64,000 bases of DNA from Curtobacterium sp. L6-1 (GTDB lineage Bacteria > Actinomycetota > Actinomycetes > Actinomycetales > Microbacteriaceae): NCBI RefSeq assembly GCF_018885305.1, contig NZ_CP076544.1:558001-622000 (forward strand). The letters are read 5' to 3'. Numbering within the stretch: the stretch's first letter is position 1; every line of letters starts with the position of its first letter. Both the position numbers and the translations under genes were made by a program. The notes beneath the pieces were generated by a model, which was not told where the DNA came from, did no database searches, and saw only the letters and a list, made by a program, of their open reading frames with translations. This document shows positions 15,579 through 26,452 of the stretch, in pieces.

Positions 15579-17095
15579 CCGACACGACCGACACGACCAC
15601 GAGCACGACCACCATCACCACCACCGTCGGCGACGAGCACGTCAGCGTCACCGGCGTCCCCACCGGCCTGTTCATCGGCGGGTCCTGGCGACCGGCATCG
15701 GGCGGCGCGACGTTCGACGTCCGCGACCCCTCGACCGGCGCCGTGCTGGCGAGCGTCGCCGACGCCACCGCCGAGGACGGCCTCCGCGCGCTCGACGCCG
15801 CCGCCGCCGCACAGGAGGACTGGGCCGCGACCGCTCCGCGCCGCCGGTCGGACCTGCTCCGCCGCGCGTTCGACCTGGTGCACGAGCACACCGACGACAT
15901 CGCCGCGATCATGACGCTCGAGATGGGCAAGCCCCTCGCCGAGTCCCGGGGCGAGGTCGTCTACGGCGCCGAGTTCCTCCGCTGGTTCTCCGAGGAGGCC
16001 GTGCGCATCGGTGGTGACTACCGGACCACGCCCGAGGGCACCGGGCGCGGCATCGTGCTCAAGCGTCCGGTCGGGCCCGTCTACGCGATCACCCCGTGGA
16101 ACTTCCCGCTCGCGATGGCGACCCGGAAGATCGCCCCCGCGCTCGCCGCCGGGTGCACGGTCGTGCTGAAGCCCGCCGACCTCACCCCGCTGACGACGCT
16201 GTTCCTCGTCGAGCTGTTCCGTCGCGCCGGGCTGCCGGACGGCGTGCTGAACGTCGTGCCGTCGTCGGACGCGAAGGCCCTGTCGGCCCCGATCATCGAG
16301 GACCGCCGACTCCGCAAGCTCACCTTCACCGGTTCGACGCCGGTCGGGTCCGCGCTGCTCAAGCAGGCGGCCGACTCGGTGCTCAAGACGAGCATGGAGC
16401 TCGGCGGCAACGCCCCCCTGCTCGTGTTCGACGACGCCGACCTCGACCGCGCGGTGGACGCCGCCGTGCAGGCGAAGTTCCGGAACGTCGGCGAGGCCTG
16501 CACCGCGGCCAACCGGTTCTTCGTCCAGGAGGGCATCGCGGACGCGTTCACCGCCGCCCTCACCGAGAAGGTGCGGGCGTTCCGCATCGGCCGGGGCACC
16601 GAGGACGGCACCGACATCGGGCCGCTCATCGACGGTCGTGCTGTCGACAAGGCCGCCGGGCTCGTGGACGACGCGGTCGCCCGCGGCGCGCAGCTCGTCA
16701 CGGGTGGCGAGCGCGTCGACCGGGAGGGCACGTTCTACGCCCCCACCGTGCTCGACGACGTGCAGCCCGGGTCGGACATCCTGACGACCGAGATCTTCGG
16801 TCCGGTGGTGTCGATCACGCGCTTCGCCACCGAGGAGGAGGGCATCCGCCTCGCCAACGACACCGAGTACGGCCTCGTCGCCTACGCCTTCACGGAGGAC
16901 GTGCGGCGCGGGCAGCGACTCGCCGAACGCCTCGAGACGGGCATGCTCGGGTGGAACACGGGTGTGGTGTCGAACGCGGCGTTCCCGTTCGGCGGCGTGA
17001 AGTCGTCCGGTCTCGGCCGCGAGGGGTCGCACGAGGGTCTCGAGGAGTACCTCGAGACGGTCTACGTCCTCACCCCGGACCCCTTCGCCGCCTGA
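15575..17095 (+). CDS. gabD: NAD(P)-dependent succinate-semialdehyde dehydrogenase
   Basis: Aldehyde dehydrogenase superfamily enzyme that would oxidise succinate semialdehyde to succinate. The 506-residue frame has the cofactor segment ITPWNFPLAMATRKIAPALA and the glycine motif FTGSTPVGSALL. The general base is Glu275 in MELGGNAP and the nucleophile Cys309 in GEACTAANR. Several features match GabD rather than general ALDHs, including LGMP-like MLGWNTGVVSNAAFPFGG. An unusual Thr-rich leader of about 25 residues precedes the fold. The GTG at 15575 has GGAGGAG 7 nt upstream and overlaps the pncA stop. No GABA transaminase gene is nearby, so the in vivo substrate is uncertain. Confidence 0.9.
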   Translation: MTDTTDTTTSTTTITTTVGDEHVSVTGVPTGLFIGGSWRPASGGATFDVRDPSTGAVLASVADATAEDGLRALDAAAAAQEDWAATAPRRRSDLLRRAFDLVHEHTDDIAAIMTLEMGKPLAESRGEVVYGAEFLRWFSEEAVRIGGDYRTTPEGTGRGIVLKRPVGPVYAITPWNFPLAMATRKIAPALAAGCTVVLKPADLTPLTTLFLVELFRRAGLPDGVLNVVPSSDAKALSAPIIEDRRLRKLTFTGSTPVGSALLKQAADSVLKTSMELGGNAPLLVFDDADLDRAVDAAVQAKFRNVGEACTAANRFFVQEGIADAFTAALTEKVRAFRIGRGTEDGTDIGPLIDGRAVDKAAGLVDDAVARGAQLVTGGERVDREGTFYAPTVLDDVQPGSDILTTEIFGPVVSITRFATEEEGIRLANDTEYGLVAYAFTEDVRRGQRLAERLETGMLGWNTGVVSNAAFPFGGVKSSGLGREGSHEGLEEYLETVYVLTPDPFAA

Positions 17096-17140
17096 CGTTC
17101 CCCGACAGCCGGAGCGCCCGACGCCGTGGTCCCTCCGGCG

Positions 17141-18976
17141 TCAGACGAGGAGCTGGTGCTTGGCCAGGTCGCGGTACAGCGGCGTGGTCTGCACCAGCTC
17201 CGAGTGCGTCCCGGACCCGACGACGCGACCGTCCTCGAGCACCACGATGACGTCGGAGTCCACCACGGTCGACAGTCGGTGGGCGATGACGAGCAGCGTG
17301 CGGTCCTCGGCGACGGCGTCGATCGCCAGGCGCATCTTCTGCTCGTTCACCCCGTCGAGCGAGGACGTCGACTCGTCGAGGAGCAGGATCGGGGGCGCGG
17401 CGAGCAGTGCGCGGGCGATCGCCAGCCGCTGACGCTCACCTCCGGACAGCATCACGCCGTCCTCGCCGACCTGCGCGTCGAGCCCCCGCGGGTCGCGGTG
17501 CAGCACGTCGCCGAGGTTGACGGCCTCGAGCACCCGGACGCACTCGGGCTCGGACGCGTCGGGCGAGCCGAGCAGCAGGTTCGCGCGGATGGTGCCGGCG
17601 AGCACCGGGGCGTCCTGTTCCACGTACCCGATCTGGGCGCGGAGCTCGGCACGGTCGAGCCCGCGGACGTCGAGCCCGCCGAGGCGGATGACGCCCTCCG
17701 TGGGGTCGTAGAACCGCTCGATGAGGGCGAGGGTGGTCGACTTGCCGGCACCCGACGGTCCGACCAGGGCGACCCGGGAGCCGCGCGGCACCCGGAACGA
17801 CACGTCCTGCAGCACCGGGTGCTCGTCCCCGGGTGCCGGGGCGGGCGCGGACACGTCGGCGGCGCCGGCCGCCCCGTCGGCCCCGACGGCGTCGGGCGAG
17901 GCGGCGTACCGGAAGGTGACGTGCTCGAACGTGATCGCGTCGTCGGTGGCGACCGCAGCGGCCGGACGCACGGCTGCGTCGTCCTGGTCCTCGGTCGGCA
18001 GGTTGAGGATCTCCTCGATGCGGCCAAGCGCGCCGAGCGCCTGGGCGACGGCGACGACCGCGCCGAGCGCCTGCCCGAGCGGCATGACCATCATGAAGAG
18101 CAGGAGGATGAACGTGATGAGCGTGGCGATGGTGATCGTGCCGGCGGCCACCTGGGCGCCGCCGATGCCGAGGACGGCGATGAACGCGACCTGCATGACG
18201 ATGCTCGCGACGGGCACCACGAACGCGGACATCCGCGCGATGACGAGCCCCCGACGGTAGGCCTCCGTCGCGTGCGCGTCGACCTCGCCGACCTCGCGCG
18301 CGGTGGCCCCGGCGGCACGGATGGTGCGCACGGCTCCGATGCCCCGCTCGACCGCGGCGGTGAGGTCGCCGACCTTCTCCTGCGCGGCCTTCGACGCGAC
18401 CCGGATGCGCCGGCTGAGGCCGCCGACGACGACGACCGCGACGATGACGATCACGATCACGACGACGAGCAGCAGGGGGTCGATGACGGCCATCGCGATG
18501 ACGGCACCGACGAACGTGAGCGCACCGCCGATCGACTCGATGAGCCCCTGGGTGAGGACCGCCCGGAGCAGCGTCGTGTCGCTGCCGACCCGCGAGACCA
18601 GGTCACCGGTACGGCGGACGTCGAACTCCGAGATCGGCAGGTTGAGGATCCGGGCGATGAGCTTGCGCCGCGTCGAGAGCACGACGCCCTCGCCGGCGCG
18701 CTGCAGCAGGAAGTGCTGCACGCCGTTCAGGACGCCGGCGACCAGGACGAGGACGACGAGCGCCCAGACCAGGGCGGACATGTCGGTGCCCTGCTGCACC
18801 GCGGTGACCACCTGGTTCACGAGCAGCGGCTGCGCGAGCGACGCGGCGGCGCCCAGGACGCTCAGCACGATGATGACGACCATCGCCGGCTTGTTCTCGA
18901 ACAGGTAGGACAGCAGGCGGCCGAAGGTGGCGCGGGGTCCGTCGGTCTTCTTCGGGCGTGCGAACGGGTTGCTCAT
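17141..18976 (-). CDS. ABC exporter, fused membrane and ATPase domains
   Basis: Half-transporter of the multidrug/lipid exporter type (611 residues), expected to work as a homodimer. Six membrane helices lie within about 30-310. The nucleotide-binding domain has Walker A GPSGAGKST, Q-loop region IGYVEQDAPVLAGTIR, signature LSGGERQR and Walker B ILLLDESTSSLD with the catalytic Glu, then the His switch IAHRLSTV. An Ala/Gly/Pro-rich loop of about 30 residues interrupts the start of the ATPase domain. The substrate cannot be predicted. It is convergent with gabD at its 3' end. The ATG at 18976 follows the family start MSNPFARP. Confidence 0.93.
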   Translation of the reverse strand: MSNPFARPKKTDGPRATFGRLLSYLFENKPAMVVIIVLSVLGAAASLAQPLLVNQVVTAVQQGTDMSALVWALVVLVLVAGVLNGVQHFLLQRAGEGVVLSTRRKLIARILNLPISEFDVRRTGDLVSRVGSDTTLLRAVLTQGLIESIGGALTFVGAVIAMAVIDPLLLVVVIVIVIVAVVVVGGLSRRIRVASKAAQEKVGDLTAAVERGIGAVRTIRAAGATAREVGEVDAHATEAYRRGLVIARMSAFVVPVASIVMQVAFIAVLGIGGAQVAAGTITIATLITFILLLFMMVMPLGQALGAVVAVAQALGALGRIEEILNLPTEDQDDAAVRPAAAVATDDAITFEHVTFRYAASPDAVGADGAAGAADVSAPAPAPGDEHPVLQDVSFRVPRGSRVALVGPSGAGKSTTLALIERFYDPTEGVIRLGGLDVRGLDRAELRAQIGYVEQDAPVLAGTIRANLLLGSPDASEPECVRVLEAVNLGDVLHRDPRGLDAQVGEDGVMLSGGERQRLAIARALLAAPPILLLDESTSSLDGVNEQKMRLAIDAVAEDRTLLVIAHRLSTVVDSDVIVVLEDGRVVGSGTHSELVQTTPLYRDLAKHQLLV

Positions 18977-19009
18977 CGTGTGCCGATTCTCTCACCGCCG
19001 GACCGACAG

Positions 19010-19056
19010 ACGGACGGGAGGCCGCCCACCGGTCCGGTGGACGGCCTCCCGTCCGT
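19010..19056 (-). terminator. GACGGACGGGAGGCC hairpin, copy 2
   Basis: ACGGACGGGAGGCCG (19010-19024) pairs perfectly over 15 bp with CGGCCTCCCGTCCGT (19042-19056), and an inner CCACC/GGTGG extends it. It lies between the start of the leftward ABC exporter gene and the end of the leftward MFS gene, so it probably terminates the MFS transcript. No T tract follows. Same left arm as the other copies in this window. Confidence 0.7.
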
Positions 19057-19091
19057 GTCTGCTCGCGTCCGCGACGCGTCGCCGACGGCCG

Positions 19092-20492
19092 CTAGGAGCC
19101 GACGCGGTCCGGCGCGGTGCCGGCGGCCGTCGCCTCGGCCTCGTCGAGGTCGCGGCCGCGGGTCTCGCGGACCAGGAGCAGCGCGACGAGCGTGACGACG
19201 GCCGCGATCGTCAGGTAGAGGCCGACGAGGAAGATGTCCCCGTCCGGACGCCACAGCGCCAGTGCGATCGTCGGGGCGAGGGAGGCGCCGAGGATCGAGG
19301 CGATGTTGTACGCCAGCGCCGAGCCGGTGTAGCGGACGTTCGTCGGGAACAGCTCCGGCAGCAGCGCGCCCATCGGCCCGAAGGTGAGCCCCATCAGCGA
19401 CAGCCCCACGATGAGGAACGTCACGACGGTGATCGGGCCCTGGGACGCGGCGAACCAGAACTGGAAGGTCAGGCCGAAGAGCGCGATGCCGATCGTGGTC
19501 GGGATGAGGGTGCGACGACGCCCGAACCGGTCGGCCAGGAGCCCGGCGACCGGGGTGAAGACGCCGAAGAACACGACGCCGATCATGAGGAGGGTCAGGA
19601 ACTCGCCGCGGGAGTAGCCGAGCCCGATCTTCGGCACGAGGGACGTCGCCGTGGTGCCGTACGCCAGCGTGAACGTCGTCATGAAGTAGAAGAGGACGTA
19701 CGTGGCGACCATGCCGAAGGTGCCGACGACGACCGCGCGCCACGACGTGCGGAACACGCGGCCCAGCGGGATCTTCGCGACGGAGCCGGACTCCTGCACC
19801 CCGCGGAACACGGGGGACTCGACCAGGCGGAAGCGCACGTAGAGCCCGACGAGCACGAGCACGGCGGACAGCAGGAACGGGATGCGCCAGCCCCACGCCT
19901 GGAAGTCGGCGTTCGGGGTACCGTCCGCGCCCGCGGGCATGGCGGCGTTGATCGCGATGAACAGGCCGTTCGCGAGCAGGAACCCGATCGGTGCGCCGAG
20001 CTGCGGCATCGAGCCGAACACGCCGCGCTTGCCCTCGGGTGCGTTCTCGGTGGCGAGCAGGGCCGCGCCGGACCACTCGCCGCCCAGGCCGACGCCCTGC
20101 GCGAAGCGGAGCACGGCGAGGAGCACCGGTGCCAGCACGCCGACCGAGTCGAAGGACGGCAGGCAGCCGATGAGGAACGTCGCGGTGCCCATCACGAGCA
20201 GGGACGCGACGAGCGTGGTCTTCCGGCCGACGCGGTCACCGAAGTGGCCGAACAGGATCGATCCGACCGGGCGGGCGAAGAACGCCAGCGCGAAGGTCAC
20301 GAACGAGGACAGCTGCGAGGCCACCGGGTCCTCGTTCGGGAAGAAGAGCGTCGGGAAGACGAGGACCGCGGCGGTCGCGTAGACGTAGAAGTCGTAGAAC
20401 TCGATGGAGGTGCCGACGAGGCTCGCGATGACGACCCGCGAGCGCGGGTTCGTCCTCGGGGCGGACGTCGGGGTGGCCGGTGCGGCGGACAT
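19092..20492 (-). CDS. MFS transporter, metabolite:H+ symporter (MHS) family
   Basis: About 466 residues with 12 predicted membrane helices. The MHS hallmark segments are present: GTSIEFYDFYVYATAAVLVF at the first helix, RPVGSILFGHFGDRVGRK between helices 2 and 3, and RFAQGVGLGGEWSGAALL. Relatives (ShiA, ProP, KgtP types) import organic acids, osmolytes or shikimate; the substrate is not determinable here. The frame is open to an ATG at 20660, but a promoter at 20640-20669 would start transcription inside that extension. The ATG at 20492 (MSAAPATP) is therefore preferred. The 56-residue extension is low complexity. Confidence 0.88.
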   Translation of the reverse strand: MSAAPATPTSAPRTNPRSRVVIASLVGTSIEFYDFYVYATAAVLVFPTLFFPNEDPVASQLSSFVTFALAFFARPVGSILFGHFGDRVGRKTTLVASLLVMGTATFLIGCLPSFDSVGVLAPVLLAVLRFAQGVGLGGEWSGAALLATENAPEGKRGVFGSMPQLGAPIGFLLANGLFIAINAAMPAGADGTPNADFQAWGWRIPFLLSAVLVLVGLYVRFRLVESPVFRGVQESGSVAKIPLGRVFRTSWRAVVVGTFGMVATYVLFYFMTTFTLAYGTTATSLVPKIGLGYSRGEFLTLLMIGVVFFGVFTPVAGLLADRFGRRRTLIPTTIGIALFGLTFQFWFAASQGPITVVTFLIVGLSLMGLTFGPMGALLPELFPTNVRYTGSALAYNIASILGASLAPTIALALWRPDGDIFLVGLYLTIAAVVTLVALLLVRETRGRDLDEAEATAAGTAPDRVGS

Positions 20493-20639
20493 GGGCGTGA
20501 GGACACTTTCGCGCGGTGCGCGCTCGGAGGGAGCGCTGCGTGCTGCCGGACGGCGGACACCGACCGGTTCGCGCGGGGTGGCGCGGACACCTGGTCGGCG
20601 TGCGTTCGGGGGAGTGGTCCCGCTCGTGACGGGGTCCTC

Positions 20640-20669
20640 AGTGTACGACGGATGTCGCACACCTGCGAA
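20640..20669 (-). promoter_or_regulatory. Promoter of the MHS transporter gene
   Basis: On the minus strand TTCGCA (20669-20664) is followed after 18 nt by TACACT (20645-20640). Transcription would start near 20633, about 140 nt upstream of the preferred ATG at 20492 and downstream of the alternative ATG at 20660. Confidence 0.5.
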
Positions 20670-20687
20670 TCCGCCCGGAGGACGCCG

Positions 20688-21344
20688 TCAGTTCGCCGCG
20701 CTGGTCCCGAGGTGTGCGGGCAGCTCGTGGCCCATCCGGTCGCGCTTGGTGTCCAGGTACCCGGCGTTCTGCGCGGAGATCCCGACGACGAGCGGCACGA
20801 GCGAGTCGACCGTGATGCCGTGCTCGGTGAGCTGGCGGCGCTTCTCGGGGTTGTTCGACAGGAGCCGCACGCGCGTGATGCCGAGGTCGGCGAGGATGCC
20901 CGCGGCGCCGCCGTACGCGCGGGAGTCGGCGGGGAGCCCGAGCGCCAGGTTGGCGTCGAGCGTGTCGAGGCCGTCCTCCTGCAGGCGGTAGGCCTTGAGC
21001 TTGTTGATGAGGCCGATCCCGCGTCCCTCGTGCCCGCGCAGGTAGACGACGACGCCGCCCTCGGCCGCGATGGTGTCGAGCGCGACGTCGAGCTGCGGGC
21101 CGCACTCGCACTTCAGCGAACCGAACGCCTCGCCGGTCAGGCACTCGGAGTGCACCCGGACGAGGGCGCCGTCGGTCGGAGCGGACCCGTCGGGCGCGGT
21201 GGCGATGACGGCGACGTGCTCCGCGCTCGTGACGAGGTCGCGGTAGGCGCGCATCTCGAAGGTGCCGTGGGTGGTCGGGACGTTCGTCGAGACCTCGAAC
21301 TGGACCGGGCTCCCGGGGGTGGCGGAGGTCAGTGCGTCGGTCAT
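20688..21344 (-). CDS. ribA: GTP cyclohydrolase II
   Basis: First committed step of riboflavin synthesis from GTP. The 218-residue protein is the stand-alone RibA domain without a fused DHBP synthase (RibB). Zinc ligands are Cys68, Cys79 and Cys81 (HSECLTGEAFGSLKCECG). Catalytic-region motifs are RGHEGRGIGL and DTLDANLALG, and RLLSNNPEKR recognises GTP. It overlaps ribD by 4 nt at 21341-21344 and ends the leftward xthA-trpS-GNAT-ribD-ribA run. RibB and riboflavin synthase are not in the window. Confidence 0.94.
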   Translation of the reverse strand: MTDALTSATPGSPVQFEVSTNVPTTHGTFEMRAYRDLVTSAEHVAVIATAPDGSAPTDGALVRVHSECLTGEAFGSLKCECGPQLDVALDTIAAEGGVVVYLRGHEGRGIGLINKLKAYRLQEDGLDTLDANLALGLPADSRAYGGAAGILADLGITRVRLLSNNPEKRRQLTEHGITVDSLVPLVVGISAQNAGYLDTKRDRMGHELPAHLGTSAAN

Positions 21345-22483
21345 GTGGTGCTCCGGTCGGTGGGGGCCCCGTCGACCGGGCTCGTGGTCCGCGGCGGGAC
21401 CGGACGGGCGCGGACCAGCAGGTCGGGGCCGAGGCTGGACGTTGACAGTACACGCAACGACCGCGCACCGTGGATACTTCCCACGCCGATGTCGTCGAGC
21501 GCGACCCGCGGTCCACCGAGGAGCACCGGGGCCAGGTAGACGAGCAGTTCGTCGGCGAGCCCGGCGGCGATGACGGCCGACGCGACGGTGGGGCCGCCCT
21601 CGACCAGGACGCTGTGCACGCCCCGGTCGCGCAGGGACCGCAGGGCGGCCTCGAGGTCGTGCCCGGGGATCGTGACGACCCCGCGCGGGTGCCGCCGGAG
21701 CGCCGCGTCCGCGGGCAGGGGCCGGTCGCCGAGCACGACGGGCAGCGGCTGGTCGGCCAGGAACTCACCGGCGTCCCCGCGGGCGGTGAGGCTCGGGTCG
21801 TCGGCGAGCGCGGTCCCGGTGCCGACGAGCACGGCGTCGTGCGCGGCGCGTTGCTCGTGCACGTGCTGTCGGGCCGCTGCCCCGGTGATCCACCGGCTCG
21901 ACCCGTCGGCCGCGGCGGCCCGCCCGTCGAGGCTCGACGCCCACTTCACGGTGACCCACGGCCGCCCGAGCCGGACGGAGAGCAGCCAGCGTTCCAGGAA
22001 CGCCTCGGCCTGGTCGGCGAGGACCCCGGAGACCACCTGGACACCGGCGGCGCGGAGGCGGTCGGCGCCGCCGTGGGACACGGCACCCGGGTCGTCGACG
22101 GCGTAGACGACGCGGGTCACACCGGCGTCGAGGAGGGCCACCGAGCAGGGCCCGGTGCGCCCGGTGTGGTCGCAGGGTTCGAGCGTCACGACCGCCGTCG
22201 CGCCCCGGAGCTCGGCCGGGTCGACCTGCCGCATCGCGTCGACCTCGGCGTGCGGGGTGCCGGCACCGCGGTGCCAGCCCTCCGCCAGCACGGCACCGTC
22301 AGGGGAGAGCACGACCGCACCGACCCGGGCGTGGTCGCCGACGGCGGGACCGCGGGCGGCGAGTTCGAGGGCCCGGCGCATCGCCCGGACCTCGGCGTCG
22401 GAGACGGGAGCAGCGCCGGCCCCGGTCGCGCTGCGGGGACCGCCCTGCGGCGCCGGGGTCGTGTCGGGTGCGGAGTCGCTCAC
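21341..22483 (-). CDS. ribD: Bifunctional riboflavin deaminase/reductase
   Basis: Carries out the second and third steps of riboflavin synthesis. The N-terminal deaminase domain has zinc motif HAE (78-80) and Cys104 with Cys113 in EPCDHTGRTGPC. The C-terminal reductase domain begins near residue 170 (VTVKWASSLDGR, SRWITG) and contains VLVEGGPTVASAVI. 380 residues. The first 27 residues are low complexity. The GTG start is preceded, on the minus strand, by TAGTCT ending 6 nt upstream, so an internal leaderless transcript is possible inside the end of the GNAT gene. There is no FMN riboswitch between this gene and its upstream neighbour. Confidence 0.93.
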   Translation of the reverse strand: MSDSAPDTTPAPQGGPRSATGAGAAPVSDAEVRAMRRALELAARGPAVGDHARVGAVVLSPDGAVLAEGWHRGAGTPHAEVDAMRQVDPAELRGATAVVTLEPCDHTGRTGPCSVALLDAGVTRVVYAVDDPGAVSHGGADRLRAAGVQVVSGVLADQAEAFLERWLLSVRLGRPWVTVKWASSLDGRAAAADGSSRWITGAAARQHVHEQRAAHDAVLVGTGTALADDPSLTARGDAGEFLADQPLPVVLGDRPLPADAALRRHPRGVVTIPGHDLEAALRSLRDRGVHSVLVEGGPTVASAVIAAGLADELLVYLAPVLLGGPRVALDDIGVGSIHGARSLRVLSTSSLGPDLLVRARPVPPRTTSPVDGAPTDRSTT

Positions 22484-23067
22484 GGAGCGAGACTACCGGC
22501 GGCACCTGCCGTCGACTCGGGCGGCCAAGGCAGGTCCGAGGCGGGCTCGCCGTCCGCGCGGCGGAGCCCGGTCCAGGCGGCGGCGGGGGAGCCGTCACGG
22601 TTCGCCACGAGGGCGTCGGCCGTGCCGGTGTACGCGAAGCCGGCCCGCCGCGCCACCGCCGCCGACGCGGTGTTGCCGACGTAGCACTCCCAGTACACGT
22701 CCGGGGCGCCCTGCTCGAACGCCCACCCGACGACGAGCTCGACGGCCTCGTGCAGGAGCCCCGCGCCGCGGGCCTCCGGCGCGAGCCAGAACCCGAGGTC
22801 CCGGTGCACGGTCCGGTAGCTGATCACGCCCTCGAGCCAGGTCGACCCCTGTCGCCGGATTGCCCAGGTGTACTCACGGTCGGACGCCCAGCCGGGTCCG
22901 ACGAGCGCGTCGACGAACCGCTGCGCGTCGGCGGCCCGGTAGGGGACCGGGATCGTGGTCCACCGCACGACCGCGGGGTCCTGGCAGGCCTCGGTGATCG
23001 CGGCCGTGTCGGCGCGGGTGGGCAGGTCGAGCCGGACCCGCGCCGACTCGAGGGTGACGGGCAGCAC
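22480..23067 (-). CDS. GNAT family N-acetyltransferase (RimJ/RimL type)
   Basis: 195-residue acetyltransferase resembling ribosomal-protein Ser/Ala N-acetyltransferases. It starts with the typical LESARVRLDLPTRAD. The acetyl-CoA motif is FWLAPEARGAGLLHEAVEL, and WECYVGNTASAAVARRAGFA is the later motif in which the Asn and neighbouring residues bind CoA. The Pro/Ala-rich C-terminus overlaps the ribD start by 4 nt. It lies 6 nt downstream of trpS. The acceptor substrate is unknown. Confidence 0.87.
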   Translation of the reverse strand: MLPVTLESARVRLDLPTRADTAAITEACQDPAVVRWTTIPVPYRAADAQRFVDALVGPGWASDREYTWAIRRQGSTWLEGVISYRTVHRDLGFWLAPEARGAGLLHEAVELVVGWAFEQGAPDVYWECYVGNTASAAVARRAGFAYTGTADALVANRDGSPAAAWTGLRRADGEPASDLPWPPESTAGAAGSLAP

Positions 23068-23073
23068 CGTCGG

Positions 23074-24959
<1,886 letters not shown>

Positions 24960-25018
24960 GCAGCAACCCTACCGGCGGTGTCCGACGCGCCTCCGTCCCG
25001 TCGCGGGCGCGACCGGAC

Positions 25019-25055
25019 GACGGACGGGAGGCCCGCCACCGGCTGGTGACCCTCC
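25019..25055 (-). repeat. GACGGACGGGAGGCC hairpin, copy 3 (decayed right arm)
   Basis: GACGGACGGGAGGCCCGCC matches the left arm of the other copies. The inner CCACCGG/CTGGTG pairing is kept, but the right arm (CCCTCCCTCGC) pairs poorly. It sits between the promoter of xthA and the ptsH terminator at 25071-25118. Confidence 0.5.
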
Positions 25056-25070
25056 CTCGCAGGCTCGGTC

Positions 25071-25118
25071 GGCGCGGCCCGCGTGACGCTGGCGCGTCAC
25101 CGCTGAGCGGGCCGCGCC
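25071..25118 (-). terminator. Two-level hairpin downstream of ptsH
   Basis: GGCGCGGCCCGC (25071-25082) pairs perfectly over 12 bp with GCGGGCCGCGCC (25107-25118). Inside it GTGACGC pairs with GCGTCAC (7 bp, loop TGGC). It lies 36 nt past the ptsH stop on the minus strand and is the likely ptsH terminator; there is no T tract. Confidence 0.7.
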
Positions 25119-25153
25119 CGTCGGGTCGTGGTCGCCCGGGCGACCGGCGCGGC

Positions 25154-25426
25154 TCAGGCCGCGTCGTGGTCCGTCTGCAGGAAGTCGACCAGGCTGTCCG
25201 CCGTGGTCTCGGCGTCGTCGCCGGTCACGGTGAGCAGGACCTCGTCGCCGTTCTCCACACCGAGGCCGAGGAGGCCCAGGATGCTGCCGGCGTTCGCCGA
25301 CTTCTCGCCCTTCGCGATGGTGACCTGGTGGCCGGACGCGGTGACGGTCTGGACGAAGAGCGAGGCGGGACGGGCGTGCAGGCCGGACGCGCTCGCGACG
25401 GTGACGGTGCGGGTGGCTTCGGACAT
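25154..25426 (-). CDS. ptsH: PTS phosphocarrier protein HPr
   Basis: Carries phosphate from Enzyme I to the EIIA domains. 90 residues. The phosphorylated histidine is His17 in SGLHARPAS; the serine at the HPr-kinase position (Ser48) lies in SANAGSILGLLG. The ATG is preceded by AGGAGACC 4 nt upstream. TAGCAT (25463-25458, minus strand) is a likely -10 box, giving a short leader. It has its own promoter and terminator and lies beyond the regulator from ptsI, unlike many genomes where ptsH and ptsI are joined. Confidence 0.95.
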   Translation of the reverse strand: MSEATRTVTVASASGLHARPASLFVQTVTASGHQVTIAKGEKSANAGSILGLLGLGVENGDEVLLTVTGDDAETTADSLVDFLQTDHDAA

Positions 25427-25530
25427 CGATGGTCTCCTGTCGACGGGTGGGACGCTCATGCTAGCGAGCGGCTCGCGGGTGGTTCCCGGACTGTTCCCGG
25501 CCGGGGCGGTGGGCTCTGCGGTGGCGGTGG

Positions 25531-26301
25531 TCAGGAGCGTCCGGGCCAGAAGACCTCCGTGCCCGCGGCCTCGACCTCGCGCACCAGGTCCAGGTTGACG
25601 CCCGGGTCCGTGATGATCGTGTCGATGGCGGCGAGCGGTGCGACGCGGCCGAACTCCTCGCGGCCGAACTTGGTGTGGTCGGCGAGCAGGATGCTGCGAC
25701 GGGCGGACTTGATCATCGCGCTCTTCACGGCGGCCTCGGCCATGTTGTGCGTGGTCAGGCCGCGCTCGGGCGTGATGCCGTTGATGCTCACGAAGGCGAC
25801 GTCGACGCTCACCATGCCGATGAGCTGGTGCGTCCACGTGCCGACCCCGGCGAGGGAGTCGCTGCGGATGTTGCCGCCGAGCAGGTGCAGGTCGATGCCG
25901 GGGCGGTTCGCGACCGCCATCGCCACGGGCAGCGAGTGCGTGACGACGGTCAGCCCGCGGTCGGTCGGCAGCAGCTCGGCCAGGCAGATCGTGGACGTGC
26001 CGGCGTCGATCATCACCGAGCCGTTCTCGGGCAGCTCCTCGAGCGCGGCCTCGGCGATCACCATCTTCTCGGTCTGGTTGATGCCGCCGCGGTCGCCGAC
26101 GCCCGGGTGCAGGGTGATCCGCTCGACGGGGATCGCGCCGCCGTGGGCCCGGCGGACGAGGCCCCGTCGCTCGAGGCTCGTGAGGTCGCGGCGGATCGTC
26201 TCCGGCGTGACGGCGAGCAGCTCGGCCAGGTCCTTGACGTCGACCCGGCCGTGGGCGCGCGCCTGCTCGACGATGCGCTGGTGGCGTTCTGGTGCGTACA
26301 T
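25531..26301 (-). CDS. DeoR family regulator, probable controller of the mannitol PTS operon
   Basis: 256-residue DeoR-type repressor. The N-terminal winged helix-turn-helix (residues 3-57) starts APERHQRIVEQARAHGRVDV and has TPETIRRDLTSLERRGL. The sugar-phosphate-sensing domain follows, with the DeoR signature IDAGTSTICLAELL, then HSLPVAMAVAN, LLGGNIR and ADHTKFGR. The ATG at 26301 begins the conserved MYAPERHQ; the longer frame adds an Arg/Pro-rich extension that is not conserved. It is divergent from ptsI-mtlA-mtlF-mtlD with an AT-rich control region between, so it most likely senses a phosphorylated hexitol or hexose and represses this operon (inference). Confidence 0.88.
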   Translation of the reverse strand: MYAPERHQRIVEQARAHGRVDVKDLAELLAVTPETIRRDLTSLERRGLVRRAHGGAIPVERITLHPGVGDRGGINQTEKMVIAEAALEELPENGSVMIDAGTSTICLAELLPTDRGLTVVTHSLPVAMAVANRPGIDLHLLGGNIRSDSLAGVGTWTHQLIGMVSVDVAFVSINGITPERGLTTHNMAEAAVKSAMIKSARRSILLADHTKFGREEFGRVAPLAAIDTIITDPGVNLDLVREVEAAGTEVFWPGRS

Positions 26302-26452
26302 CGGGGCCTCGTCGGATCGGGTCGTGCGCGGTGCGGGTCGTGCTCGTCGCCGTCGGCGGGCGCCGGGGCGCGGGGAAGACGGACGCGGGGCGGAACGGAC
26401 ACGCTCGGGCACGTACTCCGCCGGTGTCCCGCATCCGATCTGGCCAGCAGAC

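Noticed and set aside
20493-20660. Extended N-terminus of the MHS transporter from the ATG at 20660
   Set aside because: A good promoter at 20640-20669 would start transcription downstream of that ATG, and the extension is low complexity.
22480-22560. FMN riboswitch ahead of ribD
   Set aside because: The GNAT gene overlaps ribD and no conserved RFN-like helices are present.
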